Notes under the pieces: generated by a model
The model's database searches: none
What the model was told of the DNA's origin: nothing
The model's input: only the letters and a program-made list of their open reading frames with translations
Position numbers and translations under genes: made by a program
Shown here: positions 24,903 through 33,888 of the stretch, piece by piece
Position numbering within the stretch: the stretch's first letter is position 1
How the letters are laid out: each line of letters opens with the position of its first letter
DNA from: Cupriavidus consociatus
GTDB lineage: Bacteria > Pseudomonadota > Gammaproteobacteria > Burkholderiales > Burkholderiaceae
Length of the DNA stretch: 64,000 nucleotides
NCBI RefSeq assembly: GCF_017814975.1
Contig: NZ_JAGIQA010000013.1
Span: forward strand, 124,001 to 188,000
Direction of reading: 5' to 3'

Positions 24903-24993
24903 TTAGCGGACCGGATTAGCGGACCGGATTAGCGGACCGGATTAGCGGACCGGATTAGCGGACCGGATTAGCGGACCGGATTAGCGGACCAGG
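24903..24993. repeat. 13-bp tandem repeat, seven copies
   Basis: TTAGCGGACCGGA repeats head to tail from 24903, the seventh copy ending degenerate at about 24993. It begins 10 bp after the lipoprotein stop codon. There are no spacers, so it is not a CRISPR. Confidence 0.95.
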
Positions 24994-25132
24994 TTGTCGG
25001 GGGACCAGCCGGAAGCAGGCGCAAGCCTGCTTCCGGCTTCTTCGTTTCCGGCGCCCTGCCCGGTTCGGCATGGCGCCCGCTGGCCGCGGTTTCCCGCTAG
25101 ACTTGCATTCTCGCGTCCCGGGAGATCGCGTC

Positions 25133-26044
25133 ATGGCAGCACGCACCGCGGCCAAGTCCGCACCTACGCCAGCAGCTGGGCCAGCCTCTGCGCGGACTGC
25201 GCCGCCAGCAGCGCGGCGCAAGTCCGGCGGCCTGTTCCGGGTCGGCATCGGCGGCTGGAATTTCGCAGCATGGCGCGACAATTTCTATCCGGCAAAGCTG
25301 CCACAAGCGCGCGAACTGGCCTATGCCAGCCGGCACCTCAGCGCGATCGAAATCAACAGCACTTATCACGGCACGCAGAAACGTTCGTCGTTTATCAAGT
25401 GGCGTGATGAAACGCCGGACGATTTCGTGTTCGCAGTGAAGGCGTCGCGCTTTGCCACCAACCGGCGCGTGCTGGCGGAATCGGCCGAGTCGATCGAACG
25501 CTTTATCGACAGCGGCGTTGCCGAACTGGGCTCCAAGCTCGGTCCACTGGTATGGCAGTTCGCGCCGACCAAGCAGTTCGATGCGGAGGATTTCGAGGGT
25601 TTCCTGCAACTGCTGCCGGCTTCCGTCGAAGGGGTGAAACTGCGCCATGTGCTCGAGGTGCGGCATGACAGCTTCATGTCGCCGGACTACCTGAAGCTCG
25701 CGCGCAAGTACAAGGCCGCCACGGTGTTCACCGATTCGCCGAAATTCCCGTCGATGGCGGACCTGACCGCGGATTTTGTCTACGCGCGCCTGATGGAAAG
25801 CAGCGAGAAGCTGAAGACCGGCTATGGTCCCAAGGCGCTCGACGAATGGGCCGAACGCGCGCAGTCGTGGGCGCGGGGCGCGCAGCCGGCCGACCTGCCC
25901 GTGCTCGAAGACCGCAAGCCGGCCGCACGCAAGCGCGAGGTCTTTGTCTTTTTCATCAACGGCGCCAAGGAACGCGCGCCGGCCGCCGCGCAGGCGCTGC
26001 TGGAGCGGCTGGGCTGGACGCCGCCCGCCGACGCGGATGCCTGA
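25133..26044 (+). CDS. DUF72 (YecE-like) protein
   Basis: 303 residues from the ATG at 25133 with GGGAG upstream; an in-frame ATG at 25070 is unlikely. The N-terminal ~35 residues are Ala/Lys-rich and probably disordered. The TIM-barrel DUF72 domain follows: RVGIGGWNFAAWRDNFYP, SRHLSAIEINSTYHGTQKRSSFIKW, FVFAVKASRF, LGPLVWQFAPTKQF and VFTDSPKFP. Function of the family is unsettled. It lies 22 bp upstream of dbpA on the same strand, so the two may share a transcript. Confidence 0.9.
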   Translation: MAARTAAKSAPTPAAGPASARTAPPAARRKSGGLFRVGIGGWNFAAWRDNFYPAKLPQARELAYASRHLSAIEINSTYHGTQKRSSFIKWRDETPDDFVFAVKASRFATNRRVLAESAESIERFIDSGVAELGSKLGPLVWQFAPTKQFDAEDFEGFLQLLPASVEGVKLRHVLEVRHDSFMSPDYLKLARKYKAATVFTDSPKFPSMADLTADFVYARLMESSEKLKTGYGPKALDEWAERAQSWARGAQPADLPVLEDRKPAARKREVFVFFINGAKERAPAAAQALLERLGWTPPADADA

Positions 26045-26066
26045 CGCCGGATCGCTATAATCCCGC

Positions 26067-27488
26067 ATGAACTCGACCCCTGTCCAAGCACCCCCGCAGC
26101 CGCAAGCCGGCCCCGCTTTTTCCACCCTTCCGCTGTCGTCCGCCATGCTCGCCACGCTGGCGCAGCTCGGCTATGACGAGATGACGCCGATCCAGGCGGC
26201 CAGCCTGCCGATCACTTTGGCTGGCCACGACCTGGTGGCGCAGGCCAAGACCGGCAGCGGCAAGACCGCGGCGTTCGCGCTGGCGCTGCTGAACCGGCTC
26301 GATCCGCGCCGCTTCGACGTGCAGGCCATGGTGCTGTGCCCCACGCGCGAGCTGGCCGACCAGGTGACGCAGGAAATCCGCCGCCTCGCGCGCGCCGAAG
26401 AAAACATCAAGGTGCTGTCGTTGTGCGGCGGCTCGCCGATGCGCCCGCAGGTGGACAGTCTTATTCACGGCGCGCATATCGTGGTGGGCACACCGGGCCG
26501 CATTCTCGATCATATCGATCGCGGCAGCCTGGACCTGGCGGCGATCAACACGCTGGTGCTCGACGAAGCCGACCGCATGCTCGACATGGGCTTCTTCGAC
26601 GATATCGCGTACGTCGCCAGCCGTTGCCCGAAAGAGCGCCAGACGTTGCTGTTCTCGGCGACGTATCCCGAAGGCATCGACAAGCTTGCCCACAAATTCC
26701 TGCGCAAGCCGCAATCGCTGAAGCTGGAAGCGACGCACGACAACACCACCATCCGCCAGCGCTTCTATGAAGTGGAAGAAGGCGAGCGCCTGGGCGCGGT
26801 GGGGCGGCTGCTCGACCATTTCCGCCCGGCCAGCACCCTGGCGTTCTGCAATACCAAGGCGCGCTGCCGCGAGCTGGTGGAGCTGCTGCGCGCGCAGGGC
26901 TACCAGGCACTGGCCCTGCATGGCGACCTGGAGCAGCGCGATCGCGACCAGGTGCTGGTGCAGTTCGCCAACCGCAGCTGCTCGGTGCTGGTTGCCACCG
27001 ACGTGGCCGCGCGCGGGCTCGATATCGCGCAGCTGGAAGCGGTGATCAATGTCGAGATCACGCCCGATCCCGAGGTGCATGTGCACCGCATCGGCCGCAC
27101 CGGTCGCGCGGACCAGGAGGGCTGGGCGTTCAGCCTGGTCAGCATGGACGAGATGGGGCGCGTGGGTAACCTCGAACAGCACCACGGCGGTGAATTCGAA
27201 TGGCATGCGCTGGCCGAGCTGACGCCCGCGAGCAGCGAGCGGCTGTTGCCGCCAATGGTGACGCTGCAGATGCTTGGCGGCCGCAAGGAAAAGATCCGCC
27301 CCGGCGACATCCTGGGCGCGCTGACTGGCGAGGCCGGCTTCACCAAGGAGCAGATCGGCAAGATCAATGTGCTGGAGATGTCGACCTATATCGCGGTGGA
27401 GCGCAGCATCGGGCGCGAGGCGGTGAAGCGGCTCAATGCGGGCAAGGTGAAGGGCAAGAAGGTGAAGGTACGGCTGATGACGGAATAA
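26067..27488 (+). CDS. dbpA: ATP-dependent RNA helicase DbpA
   Basis: 473 residues with all DEAD-box motifs: Q motif region MTPIQAASLP, AKTGSGKT (I), PTRELADQV (Ia), GTPGRILDHI (Ib), LDEAD (II), FSATYP (III), DVAARGLDI and HRIGRTGRA (VI). The C-terminal ~75 residues (PMVTLQMLGGRKEKIRPGDILGALTGEAG...KVKVRLM) are the DbpA RNA-binding domain, which directs the enzyme to hairpin 92 of 23S rRNA during 50S assembly. Full length for the family. Confidence 0.95.
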   Translation: MNSTPVQAPPQPQAGPAFSTLPLSSAMLATLAQLGYDEMTPIQAASLPITLAGHDLVAQAKTGSGKTAAFALALLNRLDPRRFDVQAMVLCPTRELADQVTQEIRRLARAEENIKVLSLCGGSPMRPQVDSLIHGAHIVVGTPGRILDHIDRGSLDLAAINTLVLDEADRMLDMGFFDDIAYVASRCPKERQTLLFSATYPEGIDKLAHKFLRKPQSLKLEATHDNTTIRQRFYEVEEGERLGAVGRLLDHFRPASTLAFCNTKARCRELVELLRAQGYQALALHGDLEQRDRDQVLVQFANRSCSVLVATDVAARGLDIAQLEAVINVEITPDPEVHVHRIGRTGRADQEGWAFSLVSMDEMGRVGNLEQHHGGEFEWHALAELTPASSERLLPPMVTLQMLGGRKEKIRPGDILGALTGEAGFTKEQIGKINVLEMSTYIAVERSIGREAVKRLNAGKVKGKKVKVRLMTE

Positions 27489-27522
27489 GGAGTTTCGGCA
27501 GTAGTGGTTGCGCCACAACGTT

Positions 27523-27556
27523 GCTTACAAAGATTCGCGTAAGTCACCCTGTAAGC
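27523..27556. promoter_or_regulatory. inverted repeat upstream of the CBS-domain gene
   Basis: GCTTACA (27523-27529) and TGTAAGC (27550-27556) form widely spaced 7-bp arms with CGTAAG between them. Candidate operator or promoter element; no regulator is known for it. Confidence 0.35.
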
Positions 27557-27643
27557 TGGCGCATTCCTTTGCTACTCTGTTTCCATTGGCCGCAAGGCAG
27601 GTAGCGCCAGCCGCATGATTTCTCGACGGAAGAGGAGTTGGTG

Positions 27644-28084
27644 ATGAAAACTGCACGCCAGGTTCTGGAATCCAAGCCGACTCAGGCCATCTACAGCATC
27701 CCGCCGACGGCGACGGTCTATGCCGCGCTGCAGCTGATGGCCGAGAAAGGGATCGGCGCCCTGCTGGTGATCGAGCACGGGGACATCATGGGCATCCTGA
27801 GCGAGCGCGACTATGCGCGCAAGGTGATCCTGATGCAGCGCACTTCGCGCGAGACGCTGGTGCGCGACATCATGACCACCTCGGTGATCTATGTCAGCGC
27901 CGGCCAGAGCACCGATGAGTGCATGGCGCTGATGACCAAGCACCGGCTGCGCCACCTGCCGGTGATGGAGAACGAGGAGCTGGTCGGCATGCTGTCGATC
28001 GGTGACCTGGTGAAGGACATCATCTCCGAGCAGCAGTTCATCATCGAGCAGCTGGAGCATTACATCCATGGGGGTGGGCATTAG
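27644..28084 (+). CDS. CBS-domain pair protein
   Basis: 146 residues from the ATG at 27644, eight bases after GAGGAG. Two CBS motifs fill the protein: about 15-68 (TVYAALQLMAEKGIGALLVIEHGDIMGILSERDYARKV) and 80-130 (STDECMALMTKHRLRHLPVMENEELVGMLSIGDLVKDI). Stand-alone CBS pairs bind adenosyl nucleotides as energy sensors. The C-terminal tail (EQQFIIEQLEHYIHGGGH) is typical of the soluble family members common in Burkholderiales. Monocistronic by appearance. Confidence 0.92.
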   Translation: MKTARQVLESKPTQAIYSIPPTATVYAALQLMAEKGIGALLVIEHGDIMGILSERDYARKVILMQRTSRETLVRDIMTTSVIYVSAGQSTDECMALMTKHRLRHLPVMENEELVGMLSIGDLVKDIISEQQFIIEQLEHYIHGGGH

Positions 28085-28118
28085 GCATTGATCGGGCTGG
28101 TGGTGGCGAATTGATGCG

Positions 28119-28165
28119 CCGGGCCTCTCCCCCGGCCCCTCTCCCGCGGGCGGGAGAGGGGAGAA
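28119..28165. repeat. REP-like palindrome, locus 1
   Basis: GC-rich palindrome CCCCTCTCCCGC-GGGCGGGAGAGGGG, downstream of the CBS gene. The same element recurs at 31.4-31.5, 37.0-37.15 and 50.0 kb. Confidence 0.7.
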
Positions 28166-28210
28166 AGCCGTAGGGGTTTGACGACACCCCCGTAGTCTCC
28201 CCTCAGCGCG

Positions 28211-28239
28211 ATATGCGCTTACCGCATATAATTATGCGG
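28211..28239. promoter_or_regulatory. overlapping palindromic operators upstream of the DHA2 exporter
   Basis: CCGCATA-TAAT-TATGCGG (28222-28239) is a perfect 18-bp palindrome that includes a TATAAT -10-like hexamer. It overlaps a second one, ATATGCG-cttac-CGCATAT (28211-28229). The core ATGCG-N-TTAC also recurs 21 bp apart (28213 and 28234). TetR- or MarR-type repression is likely, but no such regulator gene is adjacent. Confidence 0.6.
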
Positions 28240-28356
28240 TTACTGAATTACGGTCACTCCGCGGCGGCTCCCTGCCGTTCCTGGCGGACCTTCCGGCCGC
28301 CAATTCCCCTTCTCCATGTTTGTCTCGCGGCACTTTGCCGCGTACCCGTGTCTGCA

Positions 28357-29910
28357 ATGTCGTCGTCCGCATCCGCCGCCCAAGCCATTCCAACGCCCGT
28401 CCATGACCATCGCGCCATCATGCGTGTGATCGGCGGCATCGTGCTGTGCATCCTGCTGGCGGCGCTGGACCAGACCGTGGTGATCCCGGCGGTGCCTGCC
28501 ATCGCCAATGACCTGAACGGGTTTGGCCACCTGTCGTGGATCGTGACCGCGTACCTGATCGTGTCGACGGTGACTACGCCGCTGTACGGCAAGCTTTCCG
28601 ACAGTTTCGGGCGGCGCCGCCTGCTGATGGTGGCGATCACGCTGTTCATCGGCGCCTCGGTGGCGTGCGCGCTCGCGCAGACGCTGGGGCAGCTGATCCT
28701 GTTCCGCGCGCTGCAGGGCGTGGGCGGCGGCGGGCTGATGTCGCTGGCGCAGGCGGCCATCGCCGACGTGGTCGCGCCGCGCCAGCGCGGGCGTTACCAG
28801 GGCTACCTGGCCACGGTGTGGGCGGTGGCTTCGATCGCGGGGCCGCTGGTGGGCGGCTGGGTGTCGGACCACATGTCGTGGCGCTGGCTGTTCTGGGTCA
28901 ACGTGCCGCTGGGCCTGCTGGCGATGGTGATGTGCTATCGCGGCCTGGCGCTGCTGCCGCCGCGCGGCGGTAGCGCGCGCGTGGACTGGCTGGGCGCGCT
29001 GCTGCTGGCGGTGGCCATTGTCGCTTTCCTGCTGGCGATGAGCTGGGGTGGCGATGTCTATGACTGGCTGTCGCCGGAGCTGGCTGCACTGCTCGTCGCC
29101 GCGGCCGTGGCGGTGGCGCTGCTGGCGTGGCAGGAGCGCCGCGCCGCCGACCCGATGCTGCCGCCGCGGCTGTTTGCCAACCGCGCCTATGTGATGGGCG
29201 TGGCGGCATCGGCGCTGTCGGCGCTCAATATCTTCCTGTGCATCTTTGCGCTGCCGCTGCACTTCCAGCTGGTGCGAGGCGCCGATGCCTCGACCTCCGG
29301 CCTGCTGGTGATGCCGTTCCTGCTGGCGACGGTGGCGGGCAACTTTATCGTGGCCTGGGTCGCGCCGCGCGTGGGCCGTATGCGCGGCATCCTGACGGCG
29401 GGCTATGTCGCCGGCGCGCTCGGCCTGATCGTGCTGGCGCTGGTGACGCCGGCGGTGCCGCTGGGTGTTGTGCTGATGGCGATGGCGCTGGCCGGCGTTG
29501 GCCTGGGCATCACCATGGTGGCCACGCTGATGAGCGTGCAGAACGTGCTGGAGCGCCGCGATACCGGCGCCGGTACCGGCGCGCTGCTGGTGCTGCGCTC
29601 GCTCGGCAGCGCGCTGGGCGGGGCGCTGGCGGGTACGCTGCTGACGCTGGAATTCCGCCATGCGCTGGCGGCTTCGAGCGTGACGCAGGCGCTCGACCTC
29701 GGCGCGCTGCGCCATGGCAGCGAAGCCCTGGCGCAGTTGTCGCCGGCGGTGCAGCACGTGCTGGCGGGCGGCGTCGAGTCGGGCTTCCACCTGATCTTTG
29801 CGGTCGGTGCGGCCGCGTCGGTGCTGGCGCTGCTGATCGTGCGCAGCATGCCGGACCTGGAGCTGCGCGGCAGCGTCACCGAGCACGCGGCCACGCTGGC
29901 GATGGACTGA
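28357..29910 (+). CDS. DHA2-family MFS drug/H+ antiporter (EmrB/QacA type)
   Basis: 517 residues from the ATG at 28357; the open frame begins at 28213, but that would place coding sequence inside the operator/promoter. About 14 transmembrane helices. Family motifs include LAALDQTVVIPAVPAIANDL in helix 1, GKLSDSFGRRRLL (motif A) and the helix-5 antiporter motif region GVGGGGLMSLAQAAIADVV...VWAVASIAGPLVGGWV. Expected to export amphipathic drugs or metabolites by proton exchange at the inner membrane. No membrane-fusion partner (EmrA-like) is adjacent. Regulation probably acts through the palindromes about 120 bp upstream. Confidence 0.93.
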   Translation: MSSSASAAQAIPTPVHDHRAIMRVIGGIVLCILLAALDQTVVIPAVPAIANDLNGFGHLSWIVTAYLIVSTVTTPLYGKLSDSFGRRRLLMVAITLFIGASVACALAQTLGQLILFRALQGVGGGGLMSLAQAAIADVVAPRQRGRYQGYLATVWAVASIAGPLVGGWVSDHMSWRWLFWVNVPLGLLAMVMCYRGLALLPPRGGSARVDWLGALLLAVAIVAFLLAMSWGGDVYDWLSPELAALLVAAAVAVALLAWQERRAADPMLPPRLFANRAYVMGVAASALSALNIFLCIFALPLHFQLVRGADASTSGLLVMPFLLATVAGNFIVAWVAPRVGRMRGILTAGYVAGALGLIVLALVTPAVPLGVVLMAMALAGVGLGITMVATLMSVQNVLERRDTGAGTGALLVLRSLGSALGGALAGTLLTLEFRHALAASSVTQALDLGALRHGSEALAQLSPAVQHVLAGGVESGFHLIFAVGAAASVLALLIVRSMPDLELRGSVTEHAATLAMD

Positions 29911-29992
29911 AGCGGCGGGCGGCAGCGGACACGTCATCGGCGTAGACTACGCGTACCCGATGCAGCGAGCCGCCCCCTGGAGCCCCGTCGCC

Positions 29993-30610
29993 ATGTTCCG
30001 TCGTTCCCTGAATAGCTATTCCCTTGCCTTCGCCGCCGTGGCGCTCGCCGCGTCGGCACTGCTGCCCTCGCCTGCCCGCGCCGCCGACAAGCCGGCGGCG
30101 CCCGCTGCCACGACGCCGGCCGGCGCTTGCCCGGCATCGCTCAACTTCACCTTCCCGCGCCTGCAGGACGAAGCGCCGCAGAACCTGTGCCAGTACGCCG
30201 GCAAGGTGGTGCTGGTAGTCAACACGGCCAGCTATTGCGGCTTCACGCCGCAATATGAAGGCCTCGAAGCGCTGCACGCCAAATACAATGCGCGCGGCCT
30301 GGTGGTGCTGGGATTCCCGTCCAACGATTTCTCGCAGGAGCCGGGCTCGGAGAAGCAGATCGCAGACTTCTGCTACAACACCTACGGTGTCAAGTTCCCG
30401 ATGCTGGGCAAGTCGCACGTGCGCGGCAGCGACGCCAACCCGATGTACGCGCTGCTGGCCAGACAGACCGGCACCACGCCAAAGTGGAACTTCTACAAAT
30501 ACCTGATCGGCCGCGACGGCAAGGTGGTGGCCAGCTATGACAGCCGCACCAGGCCGGACGACAAGGAACTGGTGGCGAAGATCGAATCGCTGCTCGGCGC
30601 GCAGCGCTGA
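29993..30610 (+). CDS. periplasmic glutathione peroxidase-like thiol peroxidase
   Basis: 205 residues from the ATG at 29993, chosen because a signal peptide follows directly (to about residue 30, SPARA). The peroxidase domain has catalytic C82 in VNTASYCGFTPQYEGL, the Gln-containing FPSNDFSQEPGS loop and KWNFYKYLIGRDG with the Trp-Asn pair. Cys-type bacterial enzymes of this fold usually take electrons from thioredoxin-like partners. Export to the periplasm is less common than cytoplasmic BtuE-type enzymes and suggests defence against external peroxides. Confidence 0.92.
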   Translation: MFRRSLNSYSLAFAAVALAASALLPSPARAADKPAAPAATTPAGACPASLNFTFPRLQDEAPQNLCQYAGKVVLVVNTASYCGFTPQYEGLEALHAKYNARGLVVLGFPSNDFSQEPGSEKQIADFCYNTYGVKFPMLGKSHVRGSDANPMYALLARQTGTTPKWNFYKYLIGRDGKVVASYDSRTRPDDKELVAKIESLLGAQR

Positions 30611-30632
30611 GCAGCGCCCTGCGCCGGTCGGC

Positions 30633-31259
30633 TCAGTCGCGCACCAGCCCTTCGGCGCGCATCGCGTCCTGCACCGCGGGCCGTGCGGCCACGCGCGACA
30701 GGTATTGCTGCAGCGACGGGTACGCGCTCAGCGGCATCATCAGCATGCGCGCCCAGCCAAGGATGGTGAAGCAGTACGCATCGGCCACGGTGTAGCGCTC
30801 GCCCATCAGGTATTGGCGCGTTTGCAGATGGCGGTCGAGTTCGGCGAAGCGCGCCTGCAGTTTGGCCTTGCATGCCGCCTGCGTGTCCGGCGCGGTATCC
30901 TTGTGCCACAGCCACGGGCTGAATACCTTGTGCAGTTCCGTGGAGACCAGCGTCAGCCAGCCGTTGGCTTCCAGCCGCTCACGCGTGCCGGCAGCCGGCA
31001 GCAGGTTGCGTTCGGGCACGAGATCGGCGATGTACTGCAGCAGCGATGCCACTTCGGTATGGCGTGAGCCGTCGTCGAGCTGCAGCAGCGGCACGTACCC
31101 GCGCGGGTTGATGGCGTAGTAATCGTCGCTGCCGTGCTCGGGCTGCGCCAGCTTGTGATGCTGGAGGTCGACACGGGCCAGCGTGACGGGCAGGCCGGCT
31201 TCGCGCAGCGCGATGTGGACGGACATCGAGCATGCACCTGGGGAGTAGTAGAGCTTCAT
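30633..31259 (-). CDS. glutathione S-transferase, beta-class-like
   Basis: 208 residues. The N-terminal thioredoxin-like domain (about 1-80) starts MKLYYSPGACSMSVHIAL with the Cys10 and Ser typical of bacterial GstA, then NPRGYVPLLQLDDG for the cis-Pro glutathione site. The C-terminal all-alpha domain includes YLMGERYTVADAYCFTILGW. Conjugates or reduces electrophiles with glutathione in the cytosol. Stop codons of this gene and the peroxidase gene converge 22 bp apart. Confidence 0.93.
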   Translation of the reverse strand: MKLYYSPGACSMSVHIALREAGLPVTLARVDLQHHKLAQPEHGSDDYYAINPRGYVPLLQLDDGSRHTEVASLLQYIADLVPERNLLPAAGTRERLEANGWLTLVSTELHKVFSPWLWHKDTAPDTQAACKAKLQARFAELDRHLQTRQYLMGERYTVADAYCFTILGWARMLMMPLSAYPSLQQYLSRVAARPAVQDAMRAEGLVRD

Positions 31260-31585
31260 CGCGATCCTGTTTGGGGTTGGCTGGCCGCCACGCCATCGTG
31301 GGGCCGTGCGAGCAGTCTAGGATCGCGGGTTCGGTGCGGCAATGCGCGGGCGTGCGGAGGGGGATTGCAGATTTGCACAGCGTCTCGCCGTGCGATGGGG
31401 CGCTCCCCTCTCCCATTTATGGAGAAAGACCGGGGGTGGGGGTAAGCGTGTCTCCGGAGTGAGGCGGCGTCGTGCTTGCCATGCGCCGGCCCTCCCCCCT
31501 TGCCCCTCTCCCGCCAGCGGGAGAGGGGAGAAAACCTTCGGTGCGAGTATTGTCATCGCGCCGCAGGGTGTGGTGGTCTAACCGA
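31260..31585. repeat. intergenic region with an inverted REP-like doublet, locus 2
   Basis: 326 bp with no gene. A partial element (CTCCCCTCTCCC...GGGGGTGGGGG, about 31,399-31,443) and a full one (CCCCTCTCCCGCCAGCGGGAGAGGGG, within 31,488-31,533) lie in opposite orientation, a BIME/REPIN-like doublet. Confidence 0.65.
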
Positions 31586-32314
31586 TCACTCCACTTCCCG
31601 GAACAACCGCCCCCACCCTTTCAGCTCGCGCGTATCCACGCCGCACAGGCGCAGCGATTTCCACACCACCGTCGAAATGGTGTCGTACAGCGGGATCCCC
31701 GTCTCGGCTTCAAGCTCCTCGGCCAGGTGCGCCGCACGCAGGTTGGTGCAGAACGTGGTGATCGCCTGCGGGCCGTGCTGGGCGAGGCCGCGCACCATCT
31801 CGCGGATGGTGTCCGCTTCGACCTCGGCAAAGCTGTAGTTCACGTGCAGGTCGAGGTGGCTTTCCGCCACGCAGTGAAAGCCGCTGCGTTCATAGTTGGC
31901 GATGATGCGCTGCTGCACGTCGTGCAGGTACGGCGTGGCCAGGCCGAAGTTGCGCGCACCGGTCTTTTCCAGGATTTCGTTGAGCGCCAGCACCGACGTG
32001 GTGGCCGGGATGCCGGTCGCCTCGGTGATCTGCCTGCACAGCGCTTCATCCTTGTCGAAGCCGAGCCAGCCGGACGAGGTGCCGTTCCAGGCGATGACGT
32101 CGACGCGCGCATCGGCCAGCAGGCTGGCGGCTGCCAGGATCTTGTCGAGGTTGAACTGCCCCAGCGCCTGGTCGCGCAGCGAGATCTCGGTCACGGTGAA
32201 GCGCGAGAAATGCGCGCTGACGTTGGGCAGGCCGGCAACCATCGCGCTGGTGATGGGCTCGAGCGCCGTGTTGGAAGACGGCGTGAGCATGCCGAGTCGG
32301 ATTTGCTTGGTCAT
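31586..32314 (-). CDS. Asp/Glu racemase-superfamily enzyme (maleate isomerase/arylmalonate decarboxylase-like)
   Basis: 242 residues. LGMLTPSSNTALEP near the N-terminus is characteristic of the maleate isomerase/AMDase/EutA branch. The second catalytic cysteine is present in TTFCTNLRAAHLAEELE (about residue 190). The first half-site reads AWNGTSSGWLG, with no Cys, as in arylmalonate decarboxylase where Gly replaces it. A one-Cys enzyme of this kind could be a decarboxylase or a racemase. It is the second gene after an MFS transporter gene on the same strand (88 bp), and the divergent unit encodes FAH and M20 enzymes, so a role in degrading an imported organic acid is likely. The substrate cannot be told. 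Confidence 0.8.
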   Translation of the reverse strand: MTKQIRLGMLTPSSNTALEPITSAMVAGLPNVSAHFSRFTVTEISLRDQALGQFNLDKILAAASLLADARVDVIAWNGTSSGWLGFDKDEALCRQITEATGIPATTSVLALNEILEKTGARNFGLATPYLHDVQQRIIANYERSGFHCVAESHLDLHVNYSFAEVEADTIREMVRGLAQHGPQAITTFCTNLRAAHLAEELEAETGIPLYDTISTVVWKSLRLCGVDTRELKGWGRLFREVE

Positions 32315-32402
32315 GTGTGGTCTTGGGAGTGGATGCGGGGACGGACGTTGCCGGTCCCCCGTTCGTCTTGGAATTCGATGATTCGATCCGCGAGGATCAG
32401 GA

Positions 32403-33701
32403 TCAGACCGGAATCTTGGTCTCGTAGTCGATGGCGGTCGAGGCCAGCAGCAGGCCCACGCCAGCAGCGGCGAAGAACATCAGTGCCAGGAAGTACGAGC
32501 CGGTGAACTGCACGATCATGCCGACGATGATGGGCACGGTGATGCCGCCGATATTGCCGCCCAGGTTCATCACGCCGCCCAGGAAGCCGACCTTGTTGCG
32601 GGTGCCGAGCATCGACGGGACACACCAGAACAGGCCGCACCAGCGCAGGAAGAACAGCGTGGACGACAGCAGCACCACCACGATGATCGGGTCGCTGACA
32701 TAGGCCACCGAGAAGATCGACGCCGTGGCCACCACCGCGGCAATGCCGAACAGCGTGCGCATCACCACGTTGGGACGGCCGCCCGCCTCTTTCCACTTGT
32801 CGGCGATCCAGCCGCCGATCAGTTCGCCGATAAAGCCGCTGAAGAAGATGATGAAGCTGGCGCCGCCCATCTGCTTGATGTCGAAGCCGTGGACCTTGTT
32901 CAGGTAGTTGGGCATCCACGTCAGCAGGCCGTAGAACACGGTGTTGAAGCACATCCAGCCGATCGCCATGCACCACACCGAGCGGTACTTGAAGAAATCG
33001 AGCGAGCGGCCCGACAGGTTGGCCGGTTCGGCGCGATGCTCGTTGGCCTGCGCTTCCTCGATGTAGCGCGCTTCCATTTCGTTCACGCCGCGGTGCTCGC
33101 GCGGGGAATTGCGTACGTAGTACCAGGCCATGAAGCCGGCCAGCACGGTGCCCACGCCGGCCACGATAAAGGCCAGGCGCCACGAGCCCAGCGAGGCGAT
33201 CAGCCACGTGATGATGATCGCGCCGAGCGCCGCGCCCAGCGGCGCGCCGCCGTCAAGCAGCGTGGCGCCGCGGCCGCGTTCGTTCTGCGTCATCCAGATC
33301 GCATTGAGCTTGCCGCCGGCCGGGTAGATCGGCGCTTCGGCGGCGCCCAGGCCGAGCCGGGTCAGCATCAGTGACATGGCATTGGTGGTGAACGCCGCGA
33401 TGGTCTGGGCGAGCCCCCAGAACACGGTGGCGCAGGCGATCACGATGCGGGGCTTGTACTTGTCGGCCAGCATGCCGCCCGGCACCTGCATCAGCGCGTA
33501 GGTCCAGAAGAACGAACTGAGAATCAGGCCCTGCATGGTGGGACTGAGGTCGAACTCCTTCGCGATCAGCGGCATGGCCACCGAAAGCGAGGCGCGATCG
33601 ATGTAGTTGATCGCGATGAGGAACAGCATCATCAAAAAAATCTTCCAGCGCACGGAGGTCTTGGCCTCCGTCAACACCGTCGCCTGGCTTGTCGTTTGCA
33701 T
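32403..33701 (-). CDS. MFS transporter, anion:cation symporter (ACS) type
   Basis: 432 residues, 12 predicted helices. It shows the ACS pattern of helix 1 INYIDRASLSVAMPLIAKEF, the loop GMLADKYKPRIVIA and GAAEAPIYPAGGKL in helix 4. Relatives import hexuronates, phthalates, tartrate and other organic anions with protons. Its start faces the GntR gene, and the racemase-like gene follows it. The 180-bp divergent region carries symmetric elements suited to a GntR-type repressor, so expression is probably substrate-induced. Confidence 0.92.
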   Translation of the reverse strand: MQTTSQATVLTEAKTSVRWKIFLMMLFLIAINYIDRASLSVAMPLIAKEFDLSPTMQGLILSSFFWTYALMQVPGGMLADKYKPRIVIACATVFWGLAQTIAAFTTNAMSLMLTRLGLGAAEAPIYPAGGKLNAIWMTQNERGRGATLLDGGAPLGAALGAIIITWLIASLGSWRLAFIVAGVGTVLAGFMAWYYVRNSPREHRGVNEMEARYIEEAQANEHRAEPANLSGRSLDFFKYRSVWCMAIGWMCFNTVFYGLLTWMPNYLNKVHGFDIKQMGGASFIIFFSGFIGELIGGWIADKWKEAGGRPNVVMRTLFGIAAVVATASIFSVAYVSDPIIVVVLLSSTLFFLRWCGLFWCVPSMLGTRNKVGFLGGVMNLGGNIGGITVPIIVGMIVQFTGSYFLALMFFAAAGVGLLLASTAIDYETKIPV

Positions 33702-33783
33702 GGCGGCGTCTCCTTGTCTCGGTCCTTGGGTGGGCGGTTTTAATGGGTGTCGCGCAACAGGTCGGAGTATAAGATACGTAATC

Positions 33784-33818
33784 TGTAATTACAACGCTCG
33801 TAAGTTATTGATTTTACG
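33784..33818. promoter_or_regulatory. candidate GntR operators in the divergent promoter region
   Basis: TGTAATTACA, a perfect 10-bp palindrome at 33784-33793, followed by CGTAA...TTACG arms at 33799-33803/33814-33818. Both lie between the MFS and GntR gene starts in AT-rich sequence. Confidence 0.5.
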
Positions 33819-33888
33819 ATGTTGCGGATGCACAATTTTGGGATGTGATAGCCTTCTCGTGGTGCATTTCCCCAATCTGGTGACGTCT

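Noticed and set aside
24903..24993. Possible CRISPR array
   Set aside because: The 13-bp units are contiguous without spacers and no cas gene is present; it is a simple tandem repeat.
28240..29937. Minus-strand open frame of 565 codons opposite the DHA2 exporter
   Set aside because: His/Gln/Arg-rich shadow of a 14-helix transporter gene.
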